Below are positions 21,425-32,617 of a stretch of DNA of 64,000 nucleotides, in pieces. This DNA comes from Zygaena filipendulae (taxonomy: Eukaryota; Arthropoda; Insecta; Lepidoptera; Zygaenidae). The stretch is from assembly GCA_907165275.2 (NCBI GenBank), contig OU015673.1, positions 2,805,001-2,869,000 of the forward strand, in the 5' to 3' direction. The stretch's first letter is position 1; every line of letters begins with the position of its first letter. The notes under the pieces are model-generated. The model did no database searches and was not told the DNA's origin. It worked only from the letters and a program-made list of their open reading frames with translations. The position numbers and the translations under genes were made by a program.

Positions 21425-21829
21425 GTGGCAGTCAAAACGGCCAGGCCATATTTTATAAACTGGATTTGATTAGAATTTTAGCACTTACACTTGTAGTACT
21501 CACTACTTAGGTGTATACGTATTGAGGTTCGATAAAATGTATGACTTAAGACCTTCAAGAACACGCTGAAAATAATTTGATTTACAACAAGCTGTACTTT
21601 GTTACTGTATAGTTGTTGTATACGTGTTGTAATATTCGTGTTGTATCAAATAAAGCTTTTTCAATGTTAATTTTAATTTCAAAACATCTTCAAAAACTTC
21701 ATTAATTATATAAGTAATATAAAACTAAACAGTCCATTTTAGTGGTTTTTTTTTTGTTTTAAAGAACCTTGAAATGTTATTTTACCACCACAGGACTTTG
21801 GTGATAAAAACTCATGCTAATATTAGCCA

Positions 21830-22275
21830 ACTGTCTGTCTATCTGTCTGTTATCTTTTTTTTTAACGGATTGTGAGATATTTGTCCATAATCTCGCCTGA
21901 TGGTAAGCGTTATCTTTTGAAGTCTTACTACTCAACCGATCATCACAAAATTATGCTCACATAATCCCAAGGCTACAAAAATGGACTTAGGGTAGTTTTT
22001 ATTCTAGAATATTCACGGGAAACAGCTCGTTACATTTCTTTGAATTTTATTAGTTACTAGCTGTGCCACGCGGTTTCACCCGCGGTAATTTCGGAGTTCC
22101 CGCGGGAATCCCGGGATAAAAAGTACCCTATGTCCTTCTCTGTACCCCTGACAACGTACATGCCAAATTTCATCCAAATCCGTTTAGCCGTTTTTGCGTG
22201 ATTGAGTAGGTAACAAACATCCAAACATCTAAACATCCAAACATCCACACTTTCACATTTATAATAGTAGTAGCT
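21830..22275 (-). mobile_element. Two Lep1-type repeats, opposite orientations
   Basis: A degraded plus-strand copy (about 21,830-22,030: CTGTCTGTTATC, CGATCATCACAAAATTATGC, end AACAGCTCGT) is followed by a well-kept minus-strand copy (22,057-22,275) starting with CTAG. The second carries an AAACATCC run at 22,216-22,245 and ends TTTATAATAGTAG. Confidence 0.65.
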
Positions 22276-22279
22276 AGGA

Positions 22280-23155
22280 TACTAAATATTAAATACCTAA
22301 ATGATTTTATGAATTCTCTGAAACTTAGATACTCGGCCAACCAATTATATTATTATATTCACAATTTGCTAAAATTTTTAAGTTTAATCCGGTTTAGAGA
22401 GTAAATATAAAACGCCCGCCTACAGTAACGTTTGTAAACATAAGTTCTGAATTTCATTTCTCTAGCTTCGCACGCCTGCATTGTCAACTGATTGTACATT
22501 AGTCGTAAAAATACATGCAAATTGTCTTTACCCACGTAAGGCTGCGAAAGGGAATTCCGACTACATAATATAATAATATTAGCTATATTAGCTGTTATAT
22601 GTTGGAATTAATAAAGCAAACAAGTGAATGACTAACCAGCTGCTAACCTTAACACAATAACTGTGCCGGAAACGCCTTAACGAGTATGATATAAACCAGT
22701 CAAAATGACGCTACTAAAGTTACCAACGTAAAATCCACAAATTATAATAAATTAAAAGTCGAACTAAAATCAATATCGTGTCTTAGAGCATTTGAAATAT
22801 GAGTAGGTAGCTGGTTTAAACACTGGTTTTAGGAAGGAAGGTCTATACACGCGCGCATATTCATGAAAAAAAATACAGATTTCGAGCATTACATGCCTTA
22901 TGGAGGACATTAAAAATCCAAGTTCACTTTCACTGTTCACTCTTTTCGATTTAAAAAAAAAAACTTCAAAATAATGTATGACCATGTACCAAATTTTTGC
23001 ATGAAACAAATGAATAAATAGCAAAATATTATAATTATCATAACGTATGGAAGATGCGAACTCAGATAGTGATAGTGGATTATTGAGACGAGACTAGACA
23101 ACCGTCTAGTCTTGTCTTCGCTAATCAAGATTGACGAAGATTCAAAGTGACGTAA
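22280..23155. other. No gene recognised
   Basis: AT-rich. The minus-strand frame 22,770-23,024 has no recognisable domain or supporting splice sites. A small hairpin is at about 23,088-23,128 (AGACGAGACTAGAC / GTCTAGTCTTGTCTTCG). Confidence 0.5.
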
Positions 23156-23164
23156 ATACTAGTA

Positions 23165-24309
23165 GGGGAAGGGGGGGTATGATGGGGTAGCTAAGGGAAA
23201 TAACAAAAATACAGCATAATCACTGTGTTTATAACTCTTATTAATTTATGGTACGTTCTGTCATTAATCTAACTATGATTTGGTACAGTCTTTTAAATAT
23301 CAACTTATCACATTTTTTAATAATGAATTATTAATAGGAACATTATGAAAAACCATCTTGCCCCATACTATGGGGTATGATGGGGTAGTGAAATTGGGGC
23401 AAGATGGGGAAGGCTAATCATTCTCACAAAACAAACAAATGTGTATTTTCTCCAGATCTTCATTGTCCACACCTTTGTCTTTCTATTTTTAACTGTCAAT
23501 TGATATGCTAGGCGTTCCAGTTCATTAGTTATTAGTCCAAAAAGATGGTTTTCCATATATTTCAGATATTCTCCTATTTCGTCTTCTTCTTTAGGTGTAA
23601 ATGTAGATTTTTTCGAGATTAAAATGTAAACTAATAGTAACTTCACCACCTTCCTTCAGGTTCTTAACATATTGCTCTAAAGTAGTCTGAGCCACTTTGT
23701 ATGCAGAAGTAATTTTTTGTATCCCATCTTTTCGCTTAAAACTTTAACTATAGCTGTTTTAATAGCATCTGTCGACCACTCTCCTCTTTTGTTTTTTTTC
23801 TTGTAAGTACGTTCCATGATTTAACCTAAAAGAAAATTAGCCAATGTTATTTATTTAGAAATTTAAATGAACCCAGACCCACAACCCCATTTTGCCCCAA
23901 TGCCCTATCATGCCCCACACCAAATACCCCATCTTGCCTCAAAAGGTAAATTTGAACAAAAAATAAATTTCACTAATAAAATGTTTAACGGATTCATACA
24001 AATACCACACCATATCAAAATAAACAATACTAGTAAACAAAGATCAAAAAGACATAAATGTGGTGATAATAATTACCTTAAAATAATGACGTTTGACCTT
24101 ACACAAAATTGGATCGTCAAAACGTTAAAACAGTTTTCCGTTTGTAAACAAAAGACGCCTGCATTTCCACTCACAATTTCTCTCGCACTGACCGTTGGTC
24201 GAATGAGGCTTCCCATTGCCTTATTGCTTTCAATCCACAAACGTCTGGTTTCTTGTATATGTGCAGTACCCCGTCTTACCTCGTGACCCCGTCATGCCCC
24301 CCCTTCCCC
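23165..24309 (-). mobile_element. Internally deleted pogo-like (Tc1/mariner superfamily) DNA transposon
   Basis: Inverted termini GGGGAAGGGGGGGTATGATG and, on the complement, GGGGAAGGGGGGGCATGACG are bounded by TA on both sides (23,163-23,164 and 24,310-24,311), the target duplication expected for this superfamily. Further G-rich blocks (ATGGGGTATGATGGGG, TTGGGGCAAGATGGGG) recur inside in both orientations. A broken transposase N-terminus lies on the minus strand. At 1,145 bases it is too short for a full transposase. Confidence 0.75.
23368..23817 (-). pseudogene. Pogo-type transposase N-terminal remnant
   Basis: From ATG at 23,815-23,817 the product begins MERTYKKKNKRGEW and continues STDAIKTAIVKVLSEK, typical of the psq/CENP-B-like helix-turn-helix of pogo and Tigger transposases. 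After a frameshift the frame reads DGIQKITSAYKVAQTTLEQYV, and after another FTPKEEDEIGEYLKYMENH...LERLAYQLTVKN. The catalytic DDE domain is absent. Decayed, not expected to be functional. Confidence 0.7.
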
Positions 24310-24314
24310 TAATG

Positions 24315-24930
24315 CTACTAATATTGGATGTTTGTGACATACTTAACTTAGAGGTATTAAAAATAGAGCACGAGAGAAGTTTCATTCAAAAAATTATTAT
24401 TATTGTAGCCGATCACTAAGAGATTTTGCAATTTAAAATTTAAAGGGGTTCAAAGGTTTAAATTAGAGAAGAAAGAGTTCCTATAATTTAAATTTAAAAA
24501 AAAGTATTGAAGGAAGCCGTAACTCAAATTCGCGCTTACTCCATCTGAGGAATTCAAGTCCATTTCAGGCTAGGTGCATTTTAAACCTTGAACCACACCG
24601 TCACTTTACAGTAAGCATGTTGTGAACAAACGCCTAGCCTGTTAAAAATAATTTTAAAAAAATCCAACCGTTCGACCACAACATACAAAAAACTTATAGG
24701 TATACCTAGTAGGTATATACTTCTTATAAAAATTCAATTCACGCAAAAGCAACGCGGGGACAGCGGAGAACATCTAGAAAATATATATATTATAATATTA
24801 TGTGATATTATGTACTAGGGATATAATACGTGTTTACGTTCATGGTATACGTTTACTTATAACCAATGGGGGGATTAAGAAGATCTGTGTTGGGAAGTAT
24901 CATTAACTATTTTTTTAATCCCAGCGTGCC
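24315..24930. other. No gene recognised
   Basis: AT-rich flank between two transposons. Nothing recognisable beyond short TA runs near 24,781-24,800. Confidence 0.45.
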
Positions 24931-24940
24931 CAAAGAAATT

Positions 24941-25321
24941 TCACAACAAAAACTGTTAAGTGATACAAAGAAAAAAAGATCCCACCGAAAACATTTTCAT
25001 GTAAAATGTTGCCAAGACGAGACCATATCTCAATCGACTCGCACTGTCAAAAAGTTATCAGATCTCATGTAGAGCCAAGCTTCTAACTCTACACGCCCTA
25101 ACTACATTCAAGGTGAGGTGAAAAATTTATACACTGTTCATCGCTTTTCTGTTAAACAATAGTTCTTGTAGTAACGAAACGGTCAAGCATACAAATTTTG
25201 ACTAAGGTGTAGAGTTTGTGAAGTGCGACTCATTTTATGGTCTCGTCTTGGCAACATTTTACATGAAAATATTTTTGTGGGATTTCACTTCTTTTTGTAA
25301 GTTGCTTGTGACAGTTATTTT
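24941..25321. mobile_element. MITE with long inverted ends
   Basis: A block at 24,991-25,025 (ATTTTCATGTAAAATGTTGC + CAAGACGAGACCA) is exactly inverted at 25,237-25,270. Pairing continues outward less perfectly (TTTCACAAC.../...GGGATTTCACTTC). The centre is unique and has no ORF. Confidence 0.65.
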
Positions 25322-25324
25322 TTA

Positions 25325-25975
25325 TTTATTTTTTACTTTTTTTTAGTCCCGATATCAAAATTGCGCAAGATACATACAAAATTTAAGCTTTTAGGACATT
25401 ACGAAATTGCCTAAGAATTTTGATGATCATCAGTGAGTTAGTGACCAAATCAGAATTTTTTTGAATAGTTAAACCTAAAGTATAAGAGTTATGCAATTAA
25501 AACTTAAGTTTCAGTCTATTGACAACATATCCCGAGAAAAAACGACGAAGCGATCCGAAAAAAGGTAAGTAGTTCTCTTGCGCTTCCCTTGGCTCATCTT
25601 GGCGGGGCCAATGCCGTGCCCCCAAATACGAGTCCCATGAACATCGCAGGTTCGTTTCATTGTAGGTAAGCAAGTGACGTCAAACGAATTTCCAATAATG
25701 GAATAGGTAATTGCTCACAAGTTTTTATCGGTCTTCTTGAATATCCTGATGGTAACATTAAATAAAAAAACTGGTTGTTTCGATGCCTATGAAATAAATA
25801 ATCAAATGCGCATCACTTTGCCATAAAACTTGATCAAAGAAAAAACGATGTGCTCATATTTGTTTTTATAACTTACAACAAAGTTGCCGTCTTTGTGCGA
25901 TTTGCTGATACCAGAACAAAAAAAATGAAAAAAAAAATTACAAAAATTAACACAATATGATGTTTTATAATAATA
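25325..25975. other. No gene recognised
   Basis: AT-rich sequence. One AAGTGACGTCAAACG CRE-like word occurs at about 25,671. No exon seen. Confidence 0.45.
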
Positions 25976-25979
25976 GGTA

Positions 25980-26300
25980 CTAGCTGTGTCCCGCAGATTT
26001 ACACGCGTGAGTTTCGGAATTCCCGCAGGCATTCCAAAGTAGCCTAATATACTCCTTATAGCATCAGGTAATTAACAGTGAAAGTTCCGTCGAAATCGGT
26101 CCAATAGTTTCGTAGATTCAACCGCGTGAGTTTCAAAACTCCCGCAGAAACTTTAAACTTCTTTTATTCTTCTTCTCCTTACAATAACAAACACAAGAAA
26201 AAAGGATTAGCGAAATTGGTACAGCCGTTCACGCGTGATGCGGTGACCAAGGAAAATAGGGATTCTGCATTAAAAGCTTCTATTTTATAAATATAGATTG
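25980..26300 (-). mobile_element. Lep1-type repeat, divergent
   Basis: CTAG at 25,980, then CTGTGTCCCGCAGATTTACA, CGCGTGAGTTTCGGAATTCC, CCGTCGAAATCGGTCCAATA and TTTTATAAATATAG at the end. The CGCGTGAGTTTC box occurs twice, so two copies may be merged. Confidence 0.6.
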
Positions 26301-26551
26301 TTCGGCTAGATAACCTCTCTCCTACTAAAAATTAAGTACTTAACATAAATTTAAAAAAAATCATCGACTTTTATACCTTAGCATATTTATAGTTACTTAC
26401 ATTAGGTACACATACTAAAGTATGGGTACAATTTAATGAGCACTTACTACACAAAATATTTTTTACACAAAGTACCACTCTATACCGAGGTCCTTAAAGT
26501 AAAACATTTTAAGTTCTAAAAAAATATACATACCATCAGAATAATTTTGTA

Positions 26552-26818
26552 TAATAATAATAATCCACATCACAACACACAGATCTAATTGATCCCACAG
26601 TAAGCTATTATTAGCTTGTGTCGTGGAAACCAAGCAAACGTGGTATATACTACATAGAATTACTTATATATTACACTATAGATATATAAACACACCCAGA
26701 CTGGAAAATGGAACCCTGTGTTCATCACACAAAGTCCACCCCCAACGGGAATCGAACCCGGAACCCCTTGATTAGCGGGTAGGCATGGTGACCTCTGCGC
26801 CAATCGGGTCGTCATATA
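26552..26818 (-). mobile_element. tRNA-derived SINE
   Basis: On the minus strand the head reads CGACCCGATTGGCGCAGAGG (A-box-like), then GGGTTCGATTCCCG (pol III B box). A body with GTTTGCTTGGTTTCCACGAC follows, and an ATT-repeat tail near 26,552-26,562. Related SINE sequence is at 35,700-36,090 and 40,090-40,170. The A and B boxes are SINE promoters, not a tRNA gene, because no cloverleaf is complete. Confidence 0.7.
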
Positions 26819-26867
26819 CGTACGCTTTGTATATAGTATATATAATATATATATATTTTCTCCACAC

Positions 26868-27704
26868 ATTGATATATTAACATCCAGAGCTCGCAAACTA
26901 ATATTTATTTTCAAAAATCTGCGACATGTTGCGGATGACAAGGTTGTAAAAATGGTATATACTTTGCTCTTTGTCAATCCGTCCTGACTTACTGTATTTT
27001 GATTTGGGGTGGTGCTTCCAAAACTAACATGCTTAAGTTGGAACGAGCTCAGCGAGCAGTATTAAAGGTCATTAAATTTAAAGATTTTCGCTATCCCACG
27101 TCAGAACTATATAAAATTTGTAAGGTTCTAACGGTGCGGCAACTGTTTATTTTACAGTTGATATTAAAGCAACATACGCTGGGGTATAACCTGCATCCGC
27201 AACATACCCAGAAGCGAAGACAAGTCGTAGATTTCACAAAAGTATTTAAAACCAGTTTCAGTCAGAGATTCTTTTATTTTCTTGGCGAATTTGTCTATAG
27301 TAAAATTAATAAAAAATTAACCGTACATAAACTAAATAAATATAAATGCAAAAAAATTGTAACTGAATGGCTCCTTTCACTAAATTACGAGCAAACAGAG
27401 AATTTCCTACATATAATCGGGTGATATTAATTTGATCTATTGTATTATATATATTTACATACGATATATATGATATGAGATTGGTAATGCAATGGATATA
27501 TTATAATAAGTGTATGTATAATTTCTTTTTTACCTAACCAGTGCTATCGGAAGGTTGCTGGTGCTTATGGCACGGGTATTCCCAGTATAAGTACCAGCTA
27601 TAAAATTTTATGTAAAAACCAGTATAAAAGTGGTAATATATTAAGTGGGTTTCAGTGTAAAATTTAAGCGAAATAAAGATTATTATTATTAAAAAAAAAA
27701 AAAA
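26868..27704 (+). pseudogene. 5'-truncated non-LTR retrotransposon, reverse-transcriptase C-terminus and poly(A) tail
   Basis: One frame reads RARKLIFIFKNLRHVADDKV near 26,885-26,957. After a frameshift near 26,960 a second frame runs to 27,424: LCQSVLTYCILIWGGASKT, then LERAQRAVLKVIKFKDFRYP. This is the post-catalytic region of LINE reverse transcriptases (YxxxIWGGA...LxxxQRAxLxxI). A ~250-base 3' UTR ends GAAATAAAGATTATTATTATT followed by about 17 A. The 5' truncation and frameshift make it dead. The clade is uncertain (CR1/Jockey-like). Confidence 0.8.
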
Positions 27705-27709
27705 AAAGT

Positions 27710-28755
27710 ATCTATATTCTTATTGGTTGCCAAAATGGATAAAATGATTACCAAATTGGGTCTAGTCACAAGTTTTGACTTTAGGTAAAGGCGCAAAGCA
27801 CCCCGACATTCTGGGTTAGGTTTGTACTGATGACCAAGTCAAAATATGGTGACATTCGACCCTCTACATTATATTATTCCTTTTACTATGGACTATGGAG
27901 GTAATATGAATGCATTTCTGGTAGGAATTGAAACACAAACCCTAAAATATTCTGTTAAGTACGTAGATACGTACATAGGTTTACCTACTACATAAAGGTC
28001 TGTATAAATTAAGTGAAAGAATGATAAAAATGAGTCTGGTGGTTTCCGAAAAAAATCGCACCATACCTATCTGGTATTAAGGAAAAACAGAGCAGTCTTG
28101 TTACTGTAAATGGTTAAAAATATCAAAAGCTATTGTTTTATGTTATTATCACATTATATTACGACGATACCGCCTCTCCGATCTCTTTTCATAAATAATT
28201 TCAAAGTCTGTTAAACCAAAGACAAAAAAAGCGAAAACATTATAAAGACAAACATGACTATAAAAAAATGTTTCAATACCTAAAGATCGATACGTCTTGT
28301 TTCTTAGCAGAGGCTAGGTATAATTTATTTCCCGGCTATAATACATAAGTACGTAATGAAAATCTTTCCACGAGCCATAAATACGTACCTAAGCAAGTAA
28401 GAATTTATGTACTTACCTACCTATCACCTACAGAATAAGATCTTAGTTAAACTCATCTAAGTATAAAATTAGATGAAAACCAGTGTCGCCGACTGATTTT
28501 GCACCTTCAGCTTTATTTATCAGTCATGCGAACATTTATTAACTGTATTATAAACCAAATGTTTACGTAGGTAGGTATTTACTAAGGCTGTTTTCAAAAT
28601 GTATCTACTGTGCGTAATATTCGTCACTCGTGCGAACATTTATCTATATTAAAAACCAGATGTTTACGTATTTATGTACTTAGGTTGTTTTCAGAATCGA
28701 CTGATGCGCGTGGAAAATCGTAGAAAATTCTTACTTTTATATGTATAAATACGAA
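27710..28755. other. No gene recognised
   Basis: AT-rich. GATGAAAACCAGTGTCGCCG at about 28,472 and the following ~100 bases resemble 48,340-48,480, so a dispersed repeat is present, but its ends are unclear. No exon seen. Confidence 0.45.
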
Positions 28756-28761
28756 AGTTAT

Positions 28762-29051
28762 TTTTTAATACAGTTGCTCAAAAAGTGGCATATTGCAGGG
28801 ACGTATAGCGTTCGGGAAGTGGGCTATTACATACTCGAGCTTTTTCTTTACCTTTTCCGAACTCGTGCGTTCTCTTTCCCAACTGTCAAAAAAGGCAAAA
28901 CGACTTTGACACACTTTTTGTATTGCGCAACGTAGGTTTCGTATTACTAATACGACTAGCGCCATCTCTTGATCACAGGTGGAACTTAGTTGAGTTTGTG
29001 TTTTTATTATTTTACTAAATTTCTTCATTTTTTTCGCAACTGTATTAAAAA
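28762..29051. mobile_element. 290-base MITE with 16-base perfect terminal inverted repeats
   Basis: TTTTTAATACAGTTGC at 28,762-28,777 is exactly inverted at 29,036-29,051 (GCAACTGTATTAAAAA). The interior has no transposase; a 87-codon frame inside is probably fortuitous. Confidence 0.7.
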
Positions 29052-29063
29052 TAGTTGTTCAGT

Positions 29064-29182
29064 ACACGTGCGGAACCGTCATTGCAAAGAGTTCCGACTG
29101 TCAACCCTCACCTTCGGCTGCGCCTCGGCTCGGGTCGACATTTGTCGGAACTCTTTGCAATGACAGCCTTTCCGCACTTGTA
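29064..29182. repeat. 119-base hairpin element
   Basis: ACGTGCGGAACCGTCATTGC-AAAGAGTTCCGAC pairs with GTCGGAACTCTTTGCAATGA-CAGCCTTTCCGCACTTGT. The GC-rich loop (CTTCGGCTGCGCCTCGG) stands out in AT-rich DNA. Confidence 0.65.
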
Positions 29183-29190
29183 ATGAAATA

Positions 29191-29338
29191 TACTATTATT
29201 TGTTTGTTTCTTTGTTACGCTTTAACGAGTCAAATACACGTTGTTAGGTCTACAGGGAAGGATATAGAGTACTTTTTATGCCAAAATTCATTAGGAAACT
29301 CCGAATTTATTGCGGTTAAAACTATGGGCAACAGCTAG
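29191..29338 (+). mobile_element. Lep1-type repeat, shortened
   Basis: TTTGTTTCTTTGTTACGCTT, TACACGTTGTTAGGTCTACA, and the end TATGGGCAACAG + CTAG. Confidence 0.55.
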
Positions 29339-29483
29339 TGTATTTATTTTTGGAGTGACAGCATATAAACTTAGGGAAAGTTAATATTTGCTCATAACTG
29401 TGGCCCGCCTATCCTGTTTACACCCATCGAATAAAGGTAGGTAAGGTTAGGTTATACAAGCATGGGTAGGTATTATTTTATCC

Positions 29484-29574
29484 ATGTTATATTTTTTCGC
29501 AGAACCGTCATCCGATTGTTTCAGACACGAATTGAGTCAATGTTATCGGTTGACGGTTCTGCGAAAAAAAACAT
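29484..29574. repeat. Small hairpin element
   Basis: ATATTTTTTCGCAGAACCGTCA is inverted as TGACGGTTCTGCGAAAAAAA, with a 40-base loop. It resembles a miniature foldback element. Confidence 0.55.
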
Positions 29575-29915
29575 TAAAGTAATATTTTAAGATTTTTGTG
29601 AATAATAACTAACTCTCTTTTTGGCTTTTGCTGTATAATCCTGTATAATAAGGAAAGGAGCTTAAACTGTTTTTTGCCTTAGATGCAAATGGAGCCAATG
29701 CCAAGAGTTTAACCACCTGTCAGGTTAAACTATGTTTAGCTTAATTTACATTATTTTTGAGATAAATAAAGCCAGAGTTATCGACGAGAATTATAGCAGA
29801 GCATTCAAAACGAAAGTGCAAACGTTCCCTTTACTTTCTTCTTTTTTATGGACTTTCGCATATAATGCATTTAGCCTGTTTCAAGTAGGTATAATTAATT
29901 AGATCAATATATTTT

Positions 29916-30155
29916 CTATTGAAATACTTCGTTGTAAGGTTTGAAATCGCAAGCCACGGTACTATAGCTTGCAAGAACTTCCTCGGAGCTCTTGGAGGAA
30001 ACCGAAGAAATCAGCTCGAAATCGTCATTTATCTTCTTGAGCACATAAAAAACCGTCACTGTGAAAATTATTGTCCAATACAGCATCTTATAACACAACA
30101 AAATCCATTTTTCACCATTTTTTATCGACATGAAAATAAATGACCGAACCGCCAT
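29916..30155 (-). CDS. Small single-pass membrane protein, or first coding exon of a larger one
   Basis: 79 codons from an ATG in a strong context (AAAGATGGCGG). A hydrophobic stretch at residues ~17-38 (WILLCYKMLYWTIIFTVTVF) looks like one membrane span. A Ser/Glu-rich, acidic tail follows (NDDFELISSVSSKSSEEV). Codon use in the tail favours G/C at third positions, unlike the AT-rich surroundings. A GC-richer stretch with GCGGATCTTAGCGCCCGCC at 30,290-30,310 lies upstream and may be its promoter. AACGAA|GTATTT near the end is a possible donor, so this could be the cytoplasmic tail, membrane anchor and stem of a type II protein whose later exons are unseen. I do not recognise the family. Confidence 0.45.
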   Translation of the reverse strand: MAVRSFIFMSIKNGEKWILLCYKMLYWTIIFTVTVFYVLKKINDDFELISSVSSKSSEEVLASYSTVACDFKPYNEVFQ

Positions 30156-30380
30156 CTTTGATTCCCGCCAAAGAAACTCTCCCCTTTACTTACTTTATTT
30201 ATCTACTCTATTCGCTTTTGGAGCCTCACTCACACAACCGCTGATTCATTTACATGTCTATTTAAAATATAACATTAACTCCGATCTCTGCGGATCTTAG
30301 CGCCCGCCATTGCTTGCGCATGTTTGTAGTTCGCTATGATTTGAAACTCTATAATGTTCTGTGGTTGGTTTGCAATCGCT

Positions 30381-30567
30381 ACTAATATTATAAATGCAAA
30401 AGTAACTCTGTCTGTCTGTCTGTTACGCTTTCACGCCTAGACGGCTCAACCAATCATCATGAAAAAACGTTGTCAGCGGTACAGAAAAGGACATAGGGTA
30501 CTTTTTGTCCTGGAATTCCCGCGGGATTTCCGAAATTAACGCGAGCGAAACCGCGGGCAACAGCTAG
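30381..30567 (+). mobile_element. Lep1-type repeat, nearly consensus
   Basis: ACTAATATTATAAATGCAAA, a CTGT microsatellite, TTACGCTTTCACGCC, GGACATAGGGTACTTTTTGT, GAATTCCCGCGGGATTTCC and the end GCGGGCAACAG + CTAG. Confidence 0.75.
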
Positions 30568-30786
30568 TAACAATATAAATATCTGTATAAATCAACATAA
30601 ATGACAATTGAAACACTGGCACATAAGTCAATGTATAAACTACATGGGCAGGTGCAAAATTACATAAACAATATTGCACAAATACATAATGGTACGTAGA
30701 CAATACAAACACGCTAGGCAGTAGTTAACTATCCAAGGCCTAACCCTAACCTTAGATTTTACCTACCAACGCTGAACTCAGTGTAC

Positions 30787-30965
30787 AATGGGCCACATAG
30801 ACAACTATAGCACCTTTTAAAATTTATAATATTTGTAAAACGTCTGTAAAGTTGCCGTTTTTGCAGTTGTATTTTTTGCATACAAGTGAAAAACAAATAT
30901 TGGAGCTGCAAAAACGGCTACTTATAACGTCATACAGACGTTTTATATTATGTGGCCCACTGTGC
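30787..30965. repeat. Foldback element, TGGGCCACAT family
   Basis: Ends ATGGGCCACAT and ATGTGGCCCA are inverted. Inside, AAAACGTCTGTA / TACAGACGTTTT and GCCGTTTTTGCAG / CTGCAAAAACGGC also pair, so the whole unit folds. No ORF. Confidence 0.65.
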
Positions 30966-31069
30966 AGTCAACCTATTTATTGTAATTCGTAATTTACCCG
31001 AACAGGATAAAACTGAAAAATTATCCTGTTAACTATGGATAGTAATCGTCATTCTTCAGAATAATAATC

Positions 31070-31422
31070 TATCTATGCTACTCGTATAATAAAAAAGTAG
31101 AATCCGCGATTCTGTACATTGAATATTTTTGACAAATTTTGACCGAAAGTGATAAAAGATACTCTTCTTTTGAGAGTGATAAAAGATACTCTTCTTTTAT
31201 CACTCAATCACCAACCACAAAAAAAGAGTTTTTAAAATTCTTTTCTGTCTGTCTGTCTGTTCACGATAATCTCCGAACCTACTGAACGGATGCGGTTTTC
31301 ACAGATAGATTAAGGTAAACCTGGAGCTACATATAGGCTTCGTTTCATTTAAATCGGATGTTGGGAAAAAAAGTTGTCATACAAAAACGTTTTATGCGGG
31401 TGAAACCGCTGGGCACAGATAG
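31070..31422 (+). mobile_element. Lep1-type repeat, same subfamily as 6.0 kb
   Basis: Shares AGTAGAATCCGCGATTCTGT, the CTGT run, CGATAATCTCCGAA and GGGTGAAACCGC with the 6,003 copy. A local AAAGATACTCTTCTTTTGAG duplication is at about 31,155-31,203. The end is CACAGATAGT, so the CTAG is mutated. Confidence 0.6.
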
Positions 31423-31945
31423 TATATACTACGTAGATACTACTCATAGAGGTCATCCCTACTCATAGAGGTTAGGTAGGTACATTCAGAGTTTTTGGAC
31501 ATAGTAGTAATGTAATTGAGATAAAAAACGGCGGGCATTCTGTAATCGCAGGTAACAATAATGTGCACATCTTCAGTCTTTCTTTTTTTTCATTAGGTAC
31601 CTACGCAAAGATTTAACCTAAACAGCCAAAGTGTGTTGTCGGTAATAAAGGAAGCCAATAACGCAATTTTAAATAAAACGGCATTGAAATGTCTATTTTT
31701 AACGACTAAAATGGGTATTTTTGTAGTAAATTTTTTTATCAATAAATGATGTTTTTATTCACAACATACTATTTTTGCAAGATTACAAAAAAGATAGTTT
31801 CGCTGGTTTTTTTTAATTATCAAGTCGATCAGCCGATTGTAACTACTCGGAATATTTTTTGCTCTTTTGTATAGGTACATAGTCACGAGAGGAAATTTTT
31901 AACAATAATTGCTTTTGTTTTAAATTATAAATAACTACCTAGTAT

Positions 31946-32110
31946 CTAGCTGTTGCCCGCGGTTTCACACGCGTTAGTTTCGGAGTTTCCGCGGGAATTT
32001 CGGGATAAAAAGTAACCTATGTCCTTTTCTGTAGGTACCCCTGACAACGTATAGGCGGCTAGGAATTTTTCGACGCTTCCAACAATTATCGTTATATTTC
32101 AAAACCTTGA
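31946..32110 (-). mobile_element. Lep1-type repeat
   Basis: CTAG at 31,946, then CTGTTGCCCGCGGTTTCACA, GCGGGAATTTCGGGATAAAA and CTATGTCCTTTTCTGTAGG; truncated after CCTGACAACG. Confidence 0.6.
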
Positions 32111-32112
32111 CA

Positions 32113-32240
32113 AATGGGGATGTGGACTACTTTTGAAAATCAAAATTCTAATTAGTCCGTCAGTTAGAAAATAAAAAAACAATAGACACGTATTTTTTTG
32201 CTTTTTCAAATAAATTAAAATATACAGAGATAAAGCGCAT
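32113..32240 (+). mobile_element. CRE-bearing MITE, copy c, truncated before its CREs
   Basis: AATGGGGATGTGGACTACTT and ATTAGTCCGTCAGTTAG match the left half of the family up to AGATAAAGCGCAT. There it joins Lep1-like sequence abruptly, so the CRE core and right end are missing. Confidence 0.7.
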
Positions 32241-32617
32241 ACCTGCCTCAGGAATCACTGTATCTATTGGTGAAAACCGCATGAAAATGCGTTCAGTAGC
32301 TTTTGAATTTATCGTGAACAGACAGACAGACGCGGCGCAGGTCATCACGTCACGTCCTTTTCTGTACCCCTGACAATGTATACGCTAAATTTCATGACGT
32401 TTGAATAAGTATTGAAACGTGAAAAAGTAACAGACCGACGAATCTATACCTACATCTATACATATAAATAACATTGAAGTGTCTGTTTTTAATTCAAAAT
32501 TAACAGCTTTTGACTAAATGCGTAGAAAAGCAGTAACTTGGGCTGCTTTCATTGTAGAAAAAATAGTTCCTGCGGAAATTCCGAAATTCACGCAAGTGAA
32601 ACCGCGGAGCACAGCTA
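32241..32617 (+). mobile_element. Lep1-type fragments, merged
   Basis: TATTGGTGAAAACCGCATGA, CAGACAGACAGACG and, further on, a plus-strand end GTGAAACCGCGGAGCACAG + CTAG at 32,614. Several partial copies in mixed orientation. Confidence 0.5.

Noticed and set aside
28765..29028. 87-codon minus-strand ORF
   Set aside because: Lies wholly inside a MITE with perfect inverted ends; no transposase similarity.
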